Shown piece after piece: positions 28,944-37,470 of a stretch of DNA of 64,000 nt. Below the pieces are notes generated by a model, which ran no database searches, had not been told where the DNA came from, and was given only the letters and a program-made list of their open reading frames with translations. The stretch comes from Yonghaparkia sp. Root332 (lineage in GTDB: Bacteria > Actinomycetota > Actinomycetes > Actinomycetales > Microbacteriaceae): contig NZ_LMCX01000001.1 in the NCBI RefSeq assembly GCF_001425665.1, forward strand, positions 1,051,651 through 1,115,650. The letters are read 5' to 3'. The translations under genes and the position numbers were made by a program. Within the stretch, counting starts at the first letter, position 1. Every line of letters begins with the position of its first letter.

Positions 28944-28989
28944 CACTACATGTGGGGTGTGCGCATTGTCAGTGCCCCGATATATAGTG
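28944..28989. promoter_or_regulatory. Paired NrdR boxes
   Basis: CACTACATGTGGGG (28944-28957) and CCCGATATATAGTG (28976-28989) match 10 and 12 of 14 positions of CACTATATATAGTG. They start 32 bp apart, close to three helical turns, as NrdR sites usually do. The second overlaps the likely -10 element. Confidence 0.75.
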
Positions 28990-29128
28990 GCGGAACCGCC
29001 GGACCGGAGCATCGCTCGGTGGCCCCCGATCGGGGGTCGGAGCCCTCGCCGACAGGCGATAACCACGCCGATTCGGGCGAGAGAGAACCGCAGAGCCGCG
29101 CCGCTGGCGCGAAGAGGAGAAGAGCCAC

Positions 29129-31603
29129 GTGAGCAGCATCACGGTCGTCAAGCGCGACGGGACCCGCGAGCCCTACGACGCCAACAAGATCAACCTGGCG
29201 ATCGAGAGCGCCGCCGAGGGCCTCGACCCCAGCATCACGTGGGTCACCCAGATCGCGAGCGAGCTCGAGCTCACGCTCTTCGACGGCATCACGACGCAGC
29301 AGCTCGACGAGGCCGTCATCCAGGTCGCCCTGCAGAACATCAAGGACGACCCGGCGTTCGACATCGTCGCCGCGCGACTCCTCCTCAAGACCATCTACAA
29401 GCGCGTGCTCGGCGACTACTCCTCCGCCGACGAGCTGCGCGGCCTGCACCGGGAGCACTTCGCCGCCTACGTCCGCCGCGGCGTCGACGAGGTCCTCCTC
29501 GACTCGCGCTTCACCGAGCTCTTCGACCTCGAGAAGCTCGCCGCGGCCCTCGAGCCCGCGAACGACGAGCTGCTGAAGTACATCGGCGTCGTCACGCTCA
29601 ACAACCGCTACGGCATCAAGGCCCGCAACGGCGAGCCGCTCGAGGTCCCGCAGTACTTCTGGATGCGCGTCGCCATGGGCCTGTCGCTCAACGAGGCCGA
29701 CCCGACGAGCCACGCCATCGCCTTCTACTCGAAGATGTCGACGCTCGAGTACCTCGCCGCCGGCTCGACCCTCGTCAACGCCGGCACGAGCTACCCGCAG
29801 CTGTCGAACTGCTTCGTCATGGAGATGCAGGACGACATCGAGCACATCGCCAAGAGCGTGCGCGACGTCATGTGGCTCACGAAGGGCACCGGCGGTATCG
29901 GCCTCTCGGTCACGAAGCTCCGCGCCCAGGGCTCGCCCATCCGCTCCAACAACACGACCTCGACCGGGCCGATCCCCTTCATGCACACGATCGACTCGGT
30001 GCTGCGCGCGGTCAGCCGCGGCGGCAAGAAGTTCGGCGCCCTGTGCTTCTACATGGAGAACTGGCACATGGACTTCCCTGAGTTCCTGGACCTCCGCCAG
30101 AACTCCGGCGACCCTTACCGCCGCACCCGCACGGCCAACACCGCCGTCTGGATCAGCGACGAGTTCATGAAGCGCGTGCAGAACGACGAGGACTGGTACC
30201 TCTTCGACCCGCTCGAGGTCAGCGACCTCAACGAGCTCTACGGCAAGGCCTTCTCCGCCCGGTACGCCGAGTACGTGGCGATGGCCGAGCGCGGCGAGCT
30301 GAAGATGTTCAAGAAGCTCGGGGCGCGCGAGCAGTTCAAGCAGATCCTCATCTCGCTGCAGTCCACGAGCCACCCGTGGCTCACGTGGAAGGACACGATC
30401 AACAACCGGGCGATCAACAACAACACCGGCACGATCCACCTCTCCAACCTCTGCACCGAGATCTGCCTCCCGCAGGACCGCGACAACATCTCCGTCTGCA
30501 ATCTCGCCTCGATCAACCTCTCGCGTCACGTCGAGAACGGCGTCGTCGACTTCGCGAAGATCGCTGAGAGCGCCCGCCTCGCCGTCCGCCAGCTCGACAA
30601 CCTCATCGACATCACCGTCTCGAGCGTCGACGAGGCCGACTTCGCCAACCAGCAGAACCGCGCGATCGGCCTCGGCGTCATGGGGTTCACCGACGTCGTC
30701 GAGAAGCTCGGCTTCTCGTACGACTCGGAGGAGGCCTTCGACCTCATCGACGAGATCATGGAGCACGTCTCGTACGCCGCGATCGACGAGTCGACCGAGC
30801 TCGCGAAGGAGCGCGGCTCGTACGCGAACTTCGAGGGCTCGCGCTGGTCGCAGGGCCTCGTGCCCCTCGACACGATCGACCTCACCGAGGCCGACCGCGG
30901 ACTCGAGGTGCAGGTCAACCGCACGAGCCGTCTCGATTGGGACGCGCTGCGGGCGAAGGTCAGGGGCGGGATGCGCAACGCGACCCTCATGGCCATCGCG
31001 CCCACGGCATCCATTGGCCTCGTCGCCGGCACGACGCCGGGCCTCGACCCCCAGTTCTCGCAGATCTTCAGCCGCTCGACGAGCTCGGGCAAGTTCCTCG
31101 AGGTGAACCGCAACCTCGTGGCGACGCTGCAGGAGCACGGCCTGTGGGAGCGCGTCCGCGAGGACATCCTCCGCAGCCAGGGCGACATCCAGGGCATCGC
31201 GCTCATCCCCGACGAGATCAAGGCGACGTACAAGACGAGCTTCCAGCTCTCGCCGTACGCCTTCCTCGAGGTCGCGGCGCGCGCCCAGAAGTGGATCGAC
31301 CAGGCCATCAGCCGCAACATGTACCTCGAGACGCGCGACGTCGACGAGATGGTCGACATCTACTCGGCCGCGTGGAAGAAGGGCGTGAAGACGACCTACT
31401 ACCTGCACATGAAGCCGCGCCACACCGCTGAGCAGTCGACGGTCAAGGTCAACAAGGCCGAGACGATCAACGCCGGCGGCGGCGCGCCCAAGAAGGGCTT
31501 CGGCGCGGCCGGCGGCTCCGCTGCGCCGGCGGCCGAGCCCGCCGCGGCGGCCCCCGCGCGCAAGGGCTTCGGCTTCGGCGGCGTCGCGAAGGGCGGCGAG
31601 TGA
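29129..31603 (+). CDS. nrdA: Ribonucleoside-diphosphate reductase subunit alpha
   Basis: This 824-residue class I catalytic subunit reduces ribonucleoside diphosphates. An ATP-cone (about residues 1-95) gives overall activity control. The active-site cysteines are Cys228 and Cys457 (redox pair) and Cys442 (thiyl radical, in SNLCTEIC). The radical-transfer tyrosines are Tyr757 and Tyr758. After these the chain is an Ala/Gly/Pro/Lys-rich tail with no cysteine, so the usual C-terminal reducing CxxC is missing. That motif appears instead in the overlapping small ORF at 31603. GAGGAGA precedes the GTG at 29129. Confidence 0.93.
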   Translation: MSSITVVKRDGTREPYDANKINLAIESAAEGLDPSITWVTQIASELELTLFDGITTQQLDEAVIQVALQNIKDDPAFDIVAARLLLKTIYKRVLGDYSSADELRGLHREHFAAYVRRGVDEVLLDSRFTELFDLEKLAAALEPANDELLKYIGVVTLNNRYGIKARNGEPLEVPQYFWMRVAMGLSLNEADPTSHAIAFYSKMSTLEYLAAGSTLVNAGTSYPQLSNCFVMEMQDDIEHIAKSVRDVMWLTKGTGGIGLSVTKLRAQGSPIRSNNTTSTGPIPFMHTIDSVLRAVSRGGKKFGALCFYMENWHMDFPEFLDLRQNSGDPYRRTRTANTAVWISDEFMKRVQNDEDWYLFDPLEVSDLNELYGKAFSARYAEYVAMAERGELKMFKKLGAREQFKQILISLQSTSHPWLTWKDTINNRAINNNTGTIHLSNLCTEICLPQDRDNISVCNLASINLSRHVENGVVDFAKIAESARLAVRQLDNLIDITVSSVDEADFANQQNRAIGLGVMGFTDVVEKLGFSYDSEEAFDLIDEIMEHVSYAAIDESTELAKERGSYANFEGSRWSQGLVPLDTIDLTEADRGLEVQVNRTSRLDWDALRAKVRGGMRNATLMAIAPTASIGLVAGTTPGLDPQFSQIFSRSTSSGKFLEVNRNLVATLQEHGLWERVREDILRSQGDIQGIALIPDEIKATYKTSFQLSPYAFLEVAARAQKWIDQAISRNMYLETRDVDEMVDIYSAAWKKGVKTTYYLHMKPRHTAEQSTVKVNKAETINAGGGAPKKGFGAAGGSAAPAAEPAAAAPARKGFGFGGVAKGGE

Positions 31604-31695
31604 TGGACCCCCGCGACTCCACCGTCGACACCGTCGGCGGCTACTACGTCCCGACCGATCCGATGGACGACCTGCACTGCGAGAGCTGCCAGTAG
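31603..31695 (+). CDS. 30-residue ORF with C-terminal CxxC, between nrdA and nrdB
   Basis: The ATG overlaps the nrdA stop by one base (TGATG), so translation would be coupled by re-initiation. The peptide begins MDPRDSTVDTVGGYY and ends DDLHCESCQ. CxxC near the end is what class I NrdA proteins carry as the swinging tail that re-reduces the active site, and this NrdA has none. Its frame is -1 to nrdA and is also open across the end of nrdA. It may be a separate reducing peptide, a tail joined by frameshifting, or the result of an indel. It is followed by nrdB after 75 bp. Confidence 0.6.
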   Translation: MDPRDSTVDTVGGYYVPTDPMDDLHCESCQ

Positions 31696-31770
31696 GCGCA
31701 GCGCTCGCACGACCGCTCCACCCATCCACCCCACACTTCCCCTCCTCCCGAACAGAAAGAACGACAGATC

Positions 31771-32754
31771 ATGGGAATTCTCGGCACCGGCATCCAAGAG
31801 GGCCTGCTGCTCAAGCCCGTCACGTACAAGTGGGCGATGGATCTCTACGACCAGGCCGTCGCCAACACCTGGTTCCCCAACGAGGTGCAGCTCGGCGAGG
31901 ACATCGCCGACTTCAAGAAGATGACGGACGAGGAGCGCCACGCGATCACGTTCCTCATGAGCTACTTCAACCCGAACGAGCTGCTCGTCAACAAGGCGCT
32001 CGCGTTCGGCGTCTACCCCTACGTCAAGGCTCCCGAGGCGCACCTCTACCTCGCGAAGCAGATGTGGGAGGAGGCCAACCACTGCATGAGCTTCGAGTAC
32101 GTGCTCGAGACCTTCCCGATCGACCGCGCCGCGGCCTACGACAGCCACATCGACGTGCCGTCGATGGCGCGCAAGGAGGAGTTCGAGGTCAAGTTCATCC
32201 GCCGCATGACGGAGGACACGCTCGACATCACGACGACCGAGGGCAAGCAGGACTTCATCCGCAACCTCGTCGCGTACAACGTGATCCTCGAGGGCATCTG
32301 GTTCTACTCGGGCTTCATGGTCGCCCTGTCGTTCCGCCAGCGGAACCTGCTGCGCAACTTCGGCTCGCTCGTCGACTGGATCGTGCGCGACGAGAGCCTG
32401 CACCTGAAGTTCGGCATCAACCTCATCCTCACGGTGCTGGAGGAGAACCCCGACCTGCAGACGCCGGAGTTCGCCGCCGAGATCAAGCAGATGATCCTCG
32501 ACGCCGTCGAGATGGAGTCGGCGTACAACCACGACCTGCTTCCCAACGGCATCCTCGGCCTCAACGCCAACTACATCAACCAGTACGTCAAGTACCTGGC
32601 CGACCGCCGCCTCGAGGAGCTCGGCTTCGAGCCCGAGTACAACGTGTCGAACCCGGCGAAGTGGATGGCGACGGCGAACGACACCCTGCAGCTCGTCAAC
32701 TTCTTCGAGTCGACGAACACGTCGTACGAGGTCAACGCGAAGACCTCGGCCTAG
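31771..32754 (+). CDS. nrdB: Ribonucleoside-diphosphate reductase subunit beta, class Ic-like
   Basis: This 327-residue ferritin-fold radical subunit has putative metal ligands Glu70, Glu101, His104, Glu174, Glu208 and His211. The spacings (31 between the first two, 34 between Glu174 and Glu208) equal those of Chlamydia R2. The position of the radical tyrosine (His + 4) is Phe108, and the first ligand is Glu rather than Asp. Both are marks of the class Ic Mn/Fe enzyme, which needs no tyrosyl radical. A C-terminal Tyr (NTSYEVN) could relay to NrdA. AGAAAGAACGA precedes the ATG. Confidence 0.92.
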   Translation: MGILGTGIQEGLLLKPVTYKWAMDLYDQAVANTWFPNEVQLGEDIADFKKMTDEERHAITFLMSYFNPNELLVNKALAFGVYPYVKAPEAHLYLAKQMWEEANHCMSFEYVLETFPIDRAAAYDSHIDVPSMARKEEFEVKFIRRMTEDTLDITTTEGKQDFIRNLVAYNVILEGIWFYSGFMVALSFRQRNLLRNFGSLVDWIVRDESLHLKFGINLILTVLEENPDLQTPEFAAEIKQMILDAVEMESAYNHDLLPNGILGLNANYINQYVKYLADRRLEELGFEPEYNVSNPAKWMATANDTLQLVNFFESTNTSYEVNAKTSA

Positions 32755-32765
32755 CTGTTCCCGAC

Positions 32766-34529
32766 GTGCGGCCCGTGCTCCCGGCAGACCTCCTCTTCAT
32801 CGGAGGGGTCGTCTACCGGGGCGCGGGCCGCTCCGTCGTTCCCGAGCCCCTCGAGGTCGCGGTGCTCGACGGCTGCATCGCGGCGGTCGACGCCGACCTG
32901 AGCGCCTGGCGCGGGCTGGCGACCGACGTGGTCGATCTGGCGGGCGGGATGCTCCACGCCGGGTTCGTCGACGCCCACATCCACCCCATCCAGGGCGGCC
33001 TCGAGCGGCTCGCGTGCGACCTGAGCGAGGGCTCGACGCGCGAGGAGTACCTCGAGCTCATCGCCGCCTACGCGCAGCTCAACCCGCCGAGGGGATGCGA
33101 CGCCTCCCGCTCCTGGATCACCGGGGGCGGCTGGGCGATGAGCGCCTTCCCCGGCGGCACACCGACCGCCGCCGAGCTCGACGCGGTCGAGCCGATCCGG
33201 CCGGTGCTCCTCTACAACCGCGATCACCACGGCGCGTGGGCCAACTCGGCGGCGCTCGCTCTCGCGGGCATCACCGCCGAGACGCCCGACCCGGCCGACG
33301 GGCGCATCGAGCGGCTGCCCGACGGATCGCCCTCGGGGACCCTGCACGAGGGTGCGGCGAAGCTCGTCGCCGACCTCGCGCCGACGCCGAGCCCGGACGA
33401 CGTGCACGCGGCGCTGCTGGAGGCGCAGCGGTACGCGCTCAGCGTCGGCATCACCGGCTGGCAGGATGCGATCGTCGGCGACTACTTCGGCTCGGCCGAC
33501 ACCGCGCAGGTGTATCGGCGTGCGCTCGCCGACGGCCGACTGCTCGTCGACGTCACCGGCGCGCTCTGGTGGGACCGCGATCGCGGCGTCGAGCAGGTGC
33601 CCGAGCTCGTCGCCCGTCGCGATGCGCTCGCCGCCGACCTCGGCCCGCACGCGCGCTTCCGCCTCCCCGCGGTGAAGATCATGGCCGACGGCGTCGTCGA
33701 GAACGGCACGGCGTCCATGCTCGAGCCGTACCTCGGGCCGCTCGGCGAGACCGAGCACCCGCGCGGCATCGCGTTCGTGGGCGGACGGGAGCTGATCGAC
33801 GCGATCGTCGCCCTCGACGCCGCCGGGTTCAGCGCGCACGTGCATGTCATCGGCGACCGCGCCGCGCGCGACGCTCTCGACGGCTTCGAGGCGGCGCGCA
33901 CCGCGAACGGCTGGGCCGAGCGCGATCCGGCGGATGCCCGGCGCCACCACCTCGCCCACCTCCAGTTCGTCCACCCCGACGACGTCGCCCGCTTCGCCGC
34001 GCTCGGCGTGACCGCCAACATGCAGGCCCTCTGGGCCTGCTACGAGCCGCAGATGCGCGAGCTCACCGTCCCGTTCGTGGGGGAGGCGCGCGCCGCGACG
34101 CAGTACCCCTTCGCGAGCATCCTGCGCTCGTCGGGTGCCCGCGGCGGCATGCATTCCGACACCGGCATGGATGCTCGCCCGGTGCTGTGCGCCGGCTCCG
34201 ACTGGCCCGTCTCGACCCCCGACCCGTGGCAGGCGATCCACGTCGCGGTGAACCGGCGCCTGCCGGAGGACGACCCGGAGTTCGACCCGGAGGCGCTGCT
34301 CCCGCACGAGGCGCTCACGCTCGCCGAGGCTCTCGACGCGTACACCGCGGGCTCGGCGTGGATCACCGGGCGCGGGCCGGGCGACGCCGAGGTCGCGGGC
34401 GTCATCGCGGTGGGCGCGATCGCGGACCTCGCCGCGACGGACCGCGACCCGTTCGCGGGGGAGGCGACGGGTATCCACGCCGCCCGTACCGTCGGCACGT
34501 GGATCGCGGGCCGCCGCGTCTTCGGCTGA
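32766..34529 (+). CDS. Amidohydrolase family protein (YtcJ-like)
   Basis: This 587-residue protein of the amidohydrolase_3 group has the metal-binding DAHIHP motif near residue 75, a HVHVIGDRA segment near 360 and a C-terminal GSDWPVSTPDPW. It probably hydrolyses an amide or similar bond, and the substrate is unknown. The start is uncertain. GTG 32766 begins 12 bp after the nrdB stop, and GTG 32775 is nearly as good. It may be read through from the nrd operon. Confidence 0.8.
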   Translation: MRPVLPADLLFIGGVVYRGAGRSVVPEPLEVAVLDGCIAAVDADLSAWRGLATDVVDLAGGMLHAGFVDAHIHPIQGGLERLACDLSEGSTREEYLELIAAYAQLNPPRGCDASRSWITGGGWAMSAFPGGTPTAAELDAVEPIRPVLLYNRDHHGAWANSAALALAGITAETPDPADGRIERLPDGSPSGTLHEGAAKLVADLAPTPSPDDVHAALLEAQRYALSVGITGWQDAIVGDYFGSADTAQVYRRALADGRLLVDVTGALWWDRDRGVEQVPELVARRDALAADLGPHARFRLPAVKIMADGVVENGTASMLEPYLGPLGETEHPRGIAFVGGRELIDAIVALDAAGFSAHVHVIGDRAARDALDGFEAARTANGWAERDPADARRHHLAHLQFVHPDDVARFAALGVTANMQALWACYEPQMRELTVPFVGEARAATQYPFASILRSSGARGGMHSDTGMDARPVLCAGSDWPVSTPDPWQAIHVAVNRRLPEDDPEFDPEALLPHEALTLAEALDAYTAGSAWITGRGPGDAEVAGVIAVGAIADLAATDRDPFAGEATGIHAARTVGTWIAGRRVFG

Positions 34530-34754
34530 GCGCCGGGTTCTGCCGCTCCGTAATCGGTCATCCCGTAACCGGGGGCTCAAGTCAATCCTGCGCTCCCGGC
34601 GTTGGCGTGGCGTCCTCCGTGCCCTCCGGAGTGCAGTACTGTCATCGCAAGCTCGGATGCCCCTCTAATTCGAATCGCTTTCATCGCGATCCGGCGGGGC
34701 GCGACGGTCGACCACTGCGTGCTGCTTCCTCCCCCGGATCGATCGGACCTGCCC
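34530..34754. other. Upstream region of the surface protein gene
   Basis: This 225-bp stretch has local AT-richer patches (CTAATTCGAATCGC near 34664) and a perfect 8-bp palindrome ATTCGAAT. The reading frame of the next gene stays open here, but codon use looks non-coding. No promoter can be fixed. Confidence 0.4.
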
Positions 34755-36443
34755 ATGGGCTTCCTCACTGCACGTGCACCCCGTCGAGAGACTCCCATCG
34801 GCGCGCGACGACCTCGCGTCGCGACGCAGGCCGTCTCATCGGTCGCGGTAGTCGCTCTCGGGCTCGGTGCGGCCCTCGCGGTCGTTCCCGCGATCGGCGC
34901 GAGCGCGGCGGTGCCCGCCGACTGCCGGCTCGATCTCTCGACCGGAGCGCCGGTCGCCGTCTGCGACTTCACGACCAGCGCGAGCTTCACGGTGCCGTCG
35001 GGGGTGACGCAGCTCACCGTCGTCGCGAGCGGCGCGGCCGGCGCGATGAACTGGATCATGCCCGGCGGCGCAGGGGCCACCGTCACCGCCCTCGTGCCCG
35101 TCATCGAGGGCGAGCAGCTCACCGTCACGGTCGGGGCCAATGGCGGCGCGCCCGGTGGCGGCGGCGCGTCCGACGTGCGGACCGGCGTCGACTTGACGAC
35201 CGCGCTCGTCGTGGGCGCGGGCGGCGGCGCCGGGGGCTACGCCGGTGCCGGAGGGCTCGGCGGGGCGGCCGGGGTGCCGGACGGCTCGGCGCCGTGCGCG
35301 CCGGGTGCTGCCGGAACGAACGCCTCGACGAACCCGACGCGAGGCGGCAGCGGCACGGGCGGCGGCGGCGCGACCTGCAGCGCCGGCGGCGCGGCCGGAG
35401 TGTCGAACGCCGGTGCAGGCCTGCTCGGCATCGGCGGTGCGGGCGGCGTCGGCGGTAACGGCGGAGGCGGCGGCGGGGCGGGCTACTACGGCGGTGGCGG
35501 CGGCGGCGCATGGACGGGCAGCGGTGCGAGCAACGGCGGCGGTGGCGGTGGAGGCTCGAGCTATCTCGCCGACGGCGTGACATTCGTGAGCGGCGCCGCG
35601 AACGCGTCCACGACCGCATCCGTCAGCATCAGCTACGCGGTGCCGATCGCCAGCATCGCGATCAGCCCCGCCACGAGCGTCGTCACGTTCCCCGCGGCCG
35701 CCACCTTCGCCGTCGAGGGTTTCGATCGCGATGGCGACTCGCTCGGGGACCTGACCGCGATCGCGAGCTTCTCGATCACGAGTGCTGGCGGCTGCACGGG
35801 CTCCAAGTGCGGCGGGCCGGTGGGGGTGCACACGGTCACCGCGACGGTCGGCGACCTCACGGCGCAGGCTGCGCTCACCGTCGACCCGGCCGAGGTCACG
35901 CCTCCGGTTGATCCGGTTGATCCGGTTGACCCGGTGGACCCGGTGGACCCGGTCGAGCCGGTCGACCCGGTCGACCCTGTTGATCCTGTTGACCCCGTCG
36001 AGCCCGTGGAGCCCGTCGACCCGTCGGTTCCGATGGAACCCGAATCGCCCACTCCTGATCCGCCCACCGCGGTGGACACGTCGGCGACCAGTATCGAGCC
36101 CGGCGGCACGATCACCGTGAACGCGTCCGGCTTCCTCCCGGGCGAGCGGCTCCAGGTCTGGCTCAATTCGACTCCCGTGCTGCTTGCGACCGGCGTCGCC
36201 GAATTGGACGGGACCTTCGCGACCACAGTGAGGATCCCGGCGGGGACGGAGGCCGGTGCGCACCGCATCGAGGTGCGCGGCGCCGCCTCGGGCTCGGTCT
36301 TCACGGGGGTGACAATCCTGCCCGCGCTGGCCGCGACCGGCTCGGCCGGCGTCGACCCGCTCATCCGCACGGCGCTGCTCGTGCTGACGCTCGGGGCTCT
36401 GCTCCTCACGGCGCGACGCCGCGAGCTTCTCTCGCAGCCTTGA
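34755..36443 (+). CDS. Glycine-rich cell-wall surface protein with LAATG sorting signal
   Basis: This 562-residue secreted protein has a signal peptide (about residues 1-50, hydrophobic core SVAVVALGLGAALAVVP ending near ASA). A glycine-rich domain (about 65-300) begins with FTVPSGVTQLTV, the usual opening of Gly-rich surface domains. An Ig-like stretch is followed by 13 Pro-Val-Asp/Glu repeats (about 384-422), a second beta domain, and a sorting signal LAATG (525-529) with a hydrophobic helix and RRR. LAxTG is the class E sortase motif of high-GC gram-positives. ATG 34755 is chosen for the signal peptide. Confidence 0.82.
   Translation: MGFLTARAPRRETPIGARRPRVATQAVSSVAVVALGLGAALAVVPAIGASAAVPADCRLDLSTGAPVAVCDFTTSASFTVPSGVTQLTVVASGAAGAMNWIMPGGAGATVTALVPVIEGEQLTVTVGANGGAPGGGGASDVRTGVDLTTALVVGAGGGAGGYAGAGGLGGAAGVPDGSAPCAPGAAGTNASTNPTRGGSGTGGGGATCSAGGAAGVSNAGAGLLGIGGAGGVGGNGGGGGGAGYYGGGGGGAWTGSGASNGGGGGGGSSYLADGVTFVSGAANASTTASVSISYAVPIASIAISPATSVVTFPAAATFAVEGFDRDGDSLGDLTAIASFSITSAGGCTGSKCGGPVGVHTVTATVGDLTAQAALTVDPAEVTPPVDPVDPVDPVDPVDPVEPVDPVDPVDPVDPVEPVEPVDPSVPMEPESPTPDPPTAVDTSATSIEPGGTITVNASGFLPGERLQVWLNSTPVLLATGVAELDGTFATTVRIPAGTEAGAHRIEVRGAASGSVFTGVTILPALAATGSAGVDPLIRTALLVLTLGALLLTARRRELLSQP
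35904..36020 (+). repeat. 13 tandem 9-bp units coding Pro-Val-Asp/Glu
   Basis: The unit is CCGGTTGAC with synonymous variation (GTT/GTG/GTC, GAT/GAC/GAG). It forms a rigid spacer in the surface protein. Near-identical 9-mers make it prone to length change by slippage. Confidence 0.9.
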
Positions 36444-36478
36444 CGGGGCGCCCCCTCACGGGGTGATTCAATCGAGCC

Positions 36479-37459
36479 ATGAAGCCTCCCGCCGACCGCA
36501 TCACGCTGCAGTTCTTCGCCGAGCCGATGGACTCGGCCGTCGGCGGGAAGACGGTCGCCGCGGGCAGCGTGCTGGAGTGGATCGACAAGGCCGGCTACGC
36601 CTGCGCCGTCGGATGGAGCGCGTCATACTGCGTGACCGCCTACGTCGGCAACGTGCACTTCACCCGCTCGATCGCCCCGGGCGACCTCGTGCAGGCGCAC
36701 GCCCGCATCGTGCACACCGGTCGCACCAGCATGCAGGTGCTCGTCGTCATCGAGTCGGCGAGCCCGCGCACGCGCGAGTTCTCGATCGCGACGCACTGCA
36801 TCCTCGTCTTCGTCGCGGTGGACGCGAACGGCTCGACGACGACCGTGCCGGAGTGGCGACCGCGCACGGACGAGGATCGTGAGCTGAGGGCGAGCGCCGA
36901 GCAGCGGATCCTCGTGCGACGGGAGATCCGCGAGGCGATGCTCGCTCAGGTCTACTCGGACGCGGGGACAGCGCCGCGAACGGTGTTCCGCTTCCTGTCC
37001 GCGCCGTCGGTCGCGAACTGGGGCGGGAAGGCGCACGGCGGCACGGTGATGCGCTGGATCGACGAGGCCGCCTTCGCGTGCGCGGCCGGCTGGTCGAGCG
37101 AGCACGCCGTCGCCGTGTACTCCGGCGGCATCCAGTTCGCCAGCCCCATCGGCATCGGCGACCTCGTCGAGGTCGAGGCGCGACTGATCCACACGGGGCG
37201 GCGATCGATGCACATCGCCGTGCACGTGCGGGCGGGGAGCCCGACGCGCCCGCACGAGCTCCCTCTCACCACGACGTGCATGACGGTGTTCGTCGACCGC
37301 GGCGACAGCGGACGTGCGCTTACGATCGCCCCGCTGCCGCTCGAGTCGGAGGAGGACCGCCGCCTCGACCGGCACGCCCTCGAGCTGGTCGAGCTGCGCA
37401 AGAAGCCCGCACCGATCCCTCCGAGCGCACTGTCCGTCGCACCAGTCGCGAGCCGATAG
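36479..37459 (+). CDS. Double-hotdog acyl-CoA thioesterase
   Basis: This 326-residue protein has two hotdog domains (about residues 5-130 and 165-290). Each begins with a strand and the EWIDKAGY or RWIDEAAF catalytic helix with its acidic residue, and has a matching VxAxARIVHTGRTSM-like strand. It probably hydrolyses acyl-CoA thioesters in the cytoplasm. The tandem arrangement is usual for this group. It has no operon partners. The ATG at 36479 follows TTCAAT by 6 bases. Confidence 0.87.
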   Translation: MKPPADRITLQFFAEPMDSAVGGKTVAAGSVLEWIDKAGYACAVGWSASYCVTAYVGNVHFTRSIAPGDLVQAHARIVHTGRTSMQVLVVIESASPRTREFSIATHCILVFVAVDANGSTTTVPEWRPRTDEDRELRASAEQRILVRREIREAMLAQVYSDAGTAPRTVFRFLSAPSVANWGGKAHGGTVMRWIDEAAFACAAGWSSEHAVAVYSGGIQFASPIGIGDLVEVEARLIHTGRRSMHIAVHVRAGSPTRPHELPLTTTCMTVFVDRGDSGRALTIAPLPLESEEDRRLDRHALELVELRKKPAPIPPSALSVAPVASR

Positions 37460-37470
37460 GCGGCGAGAGA

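Larger units (their letters stand above)
28791..29128 (+). promoter_or_regulatory. Control region and leader of the ribonucleotide reductase operon
   Basis: This 338-bp gap holds two DnaA-box matches, two NrdR-box matches, a likely -10 TATAGT (28983-28988) and a leader of about 130 bases. The leader includes a perfect 14-bp palindrome, CCCCCGATCGGGGG (29023-29036), and ends in GAGGAGA before GTG 29129. No ORF is convincing in it. Confidence 0.65.

Noticed and set aside
28990-29128. Cobalamin riboswitch in the nrdA leader
   Set aside because: Some palindromic GC sequence and an ACAGGCGATAACC stretch drew attention, but there is no B12-box pattern and the enzyme is not B12-dependent.
31560-31605. 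Programmed -1 frameshift site at the end of nrdA
   Set aside because: The -1 frame is open, but I find no X-XXY-YYZ slippery heptamer or clear downstream pseudoknot. Re-initiation at TGATG is simpler.
28946-31729. 927-codon minus-strand frame opposite nrdA
   Set aside because: It is fully antisense to a conserved gene, with Arg/Leu/Asp/Val-rich low-complexity composition and no domain likeness.
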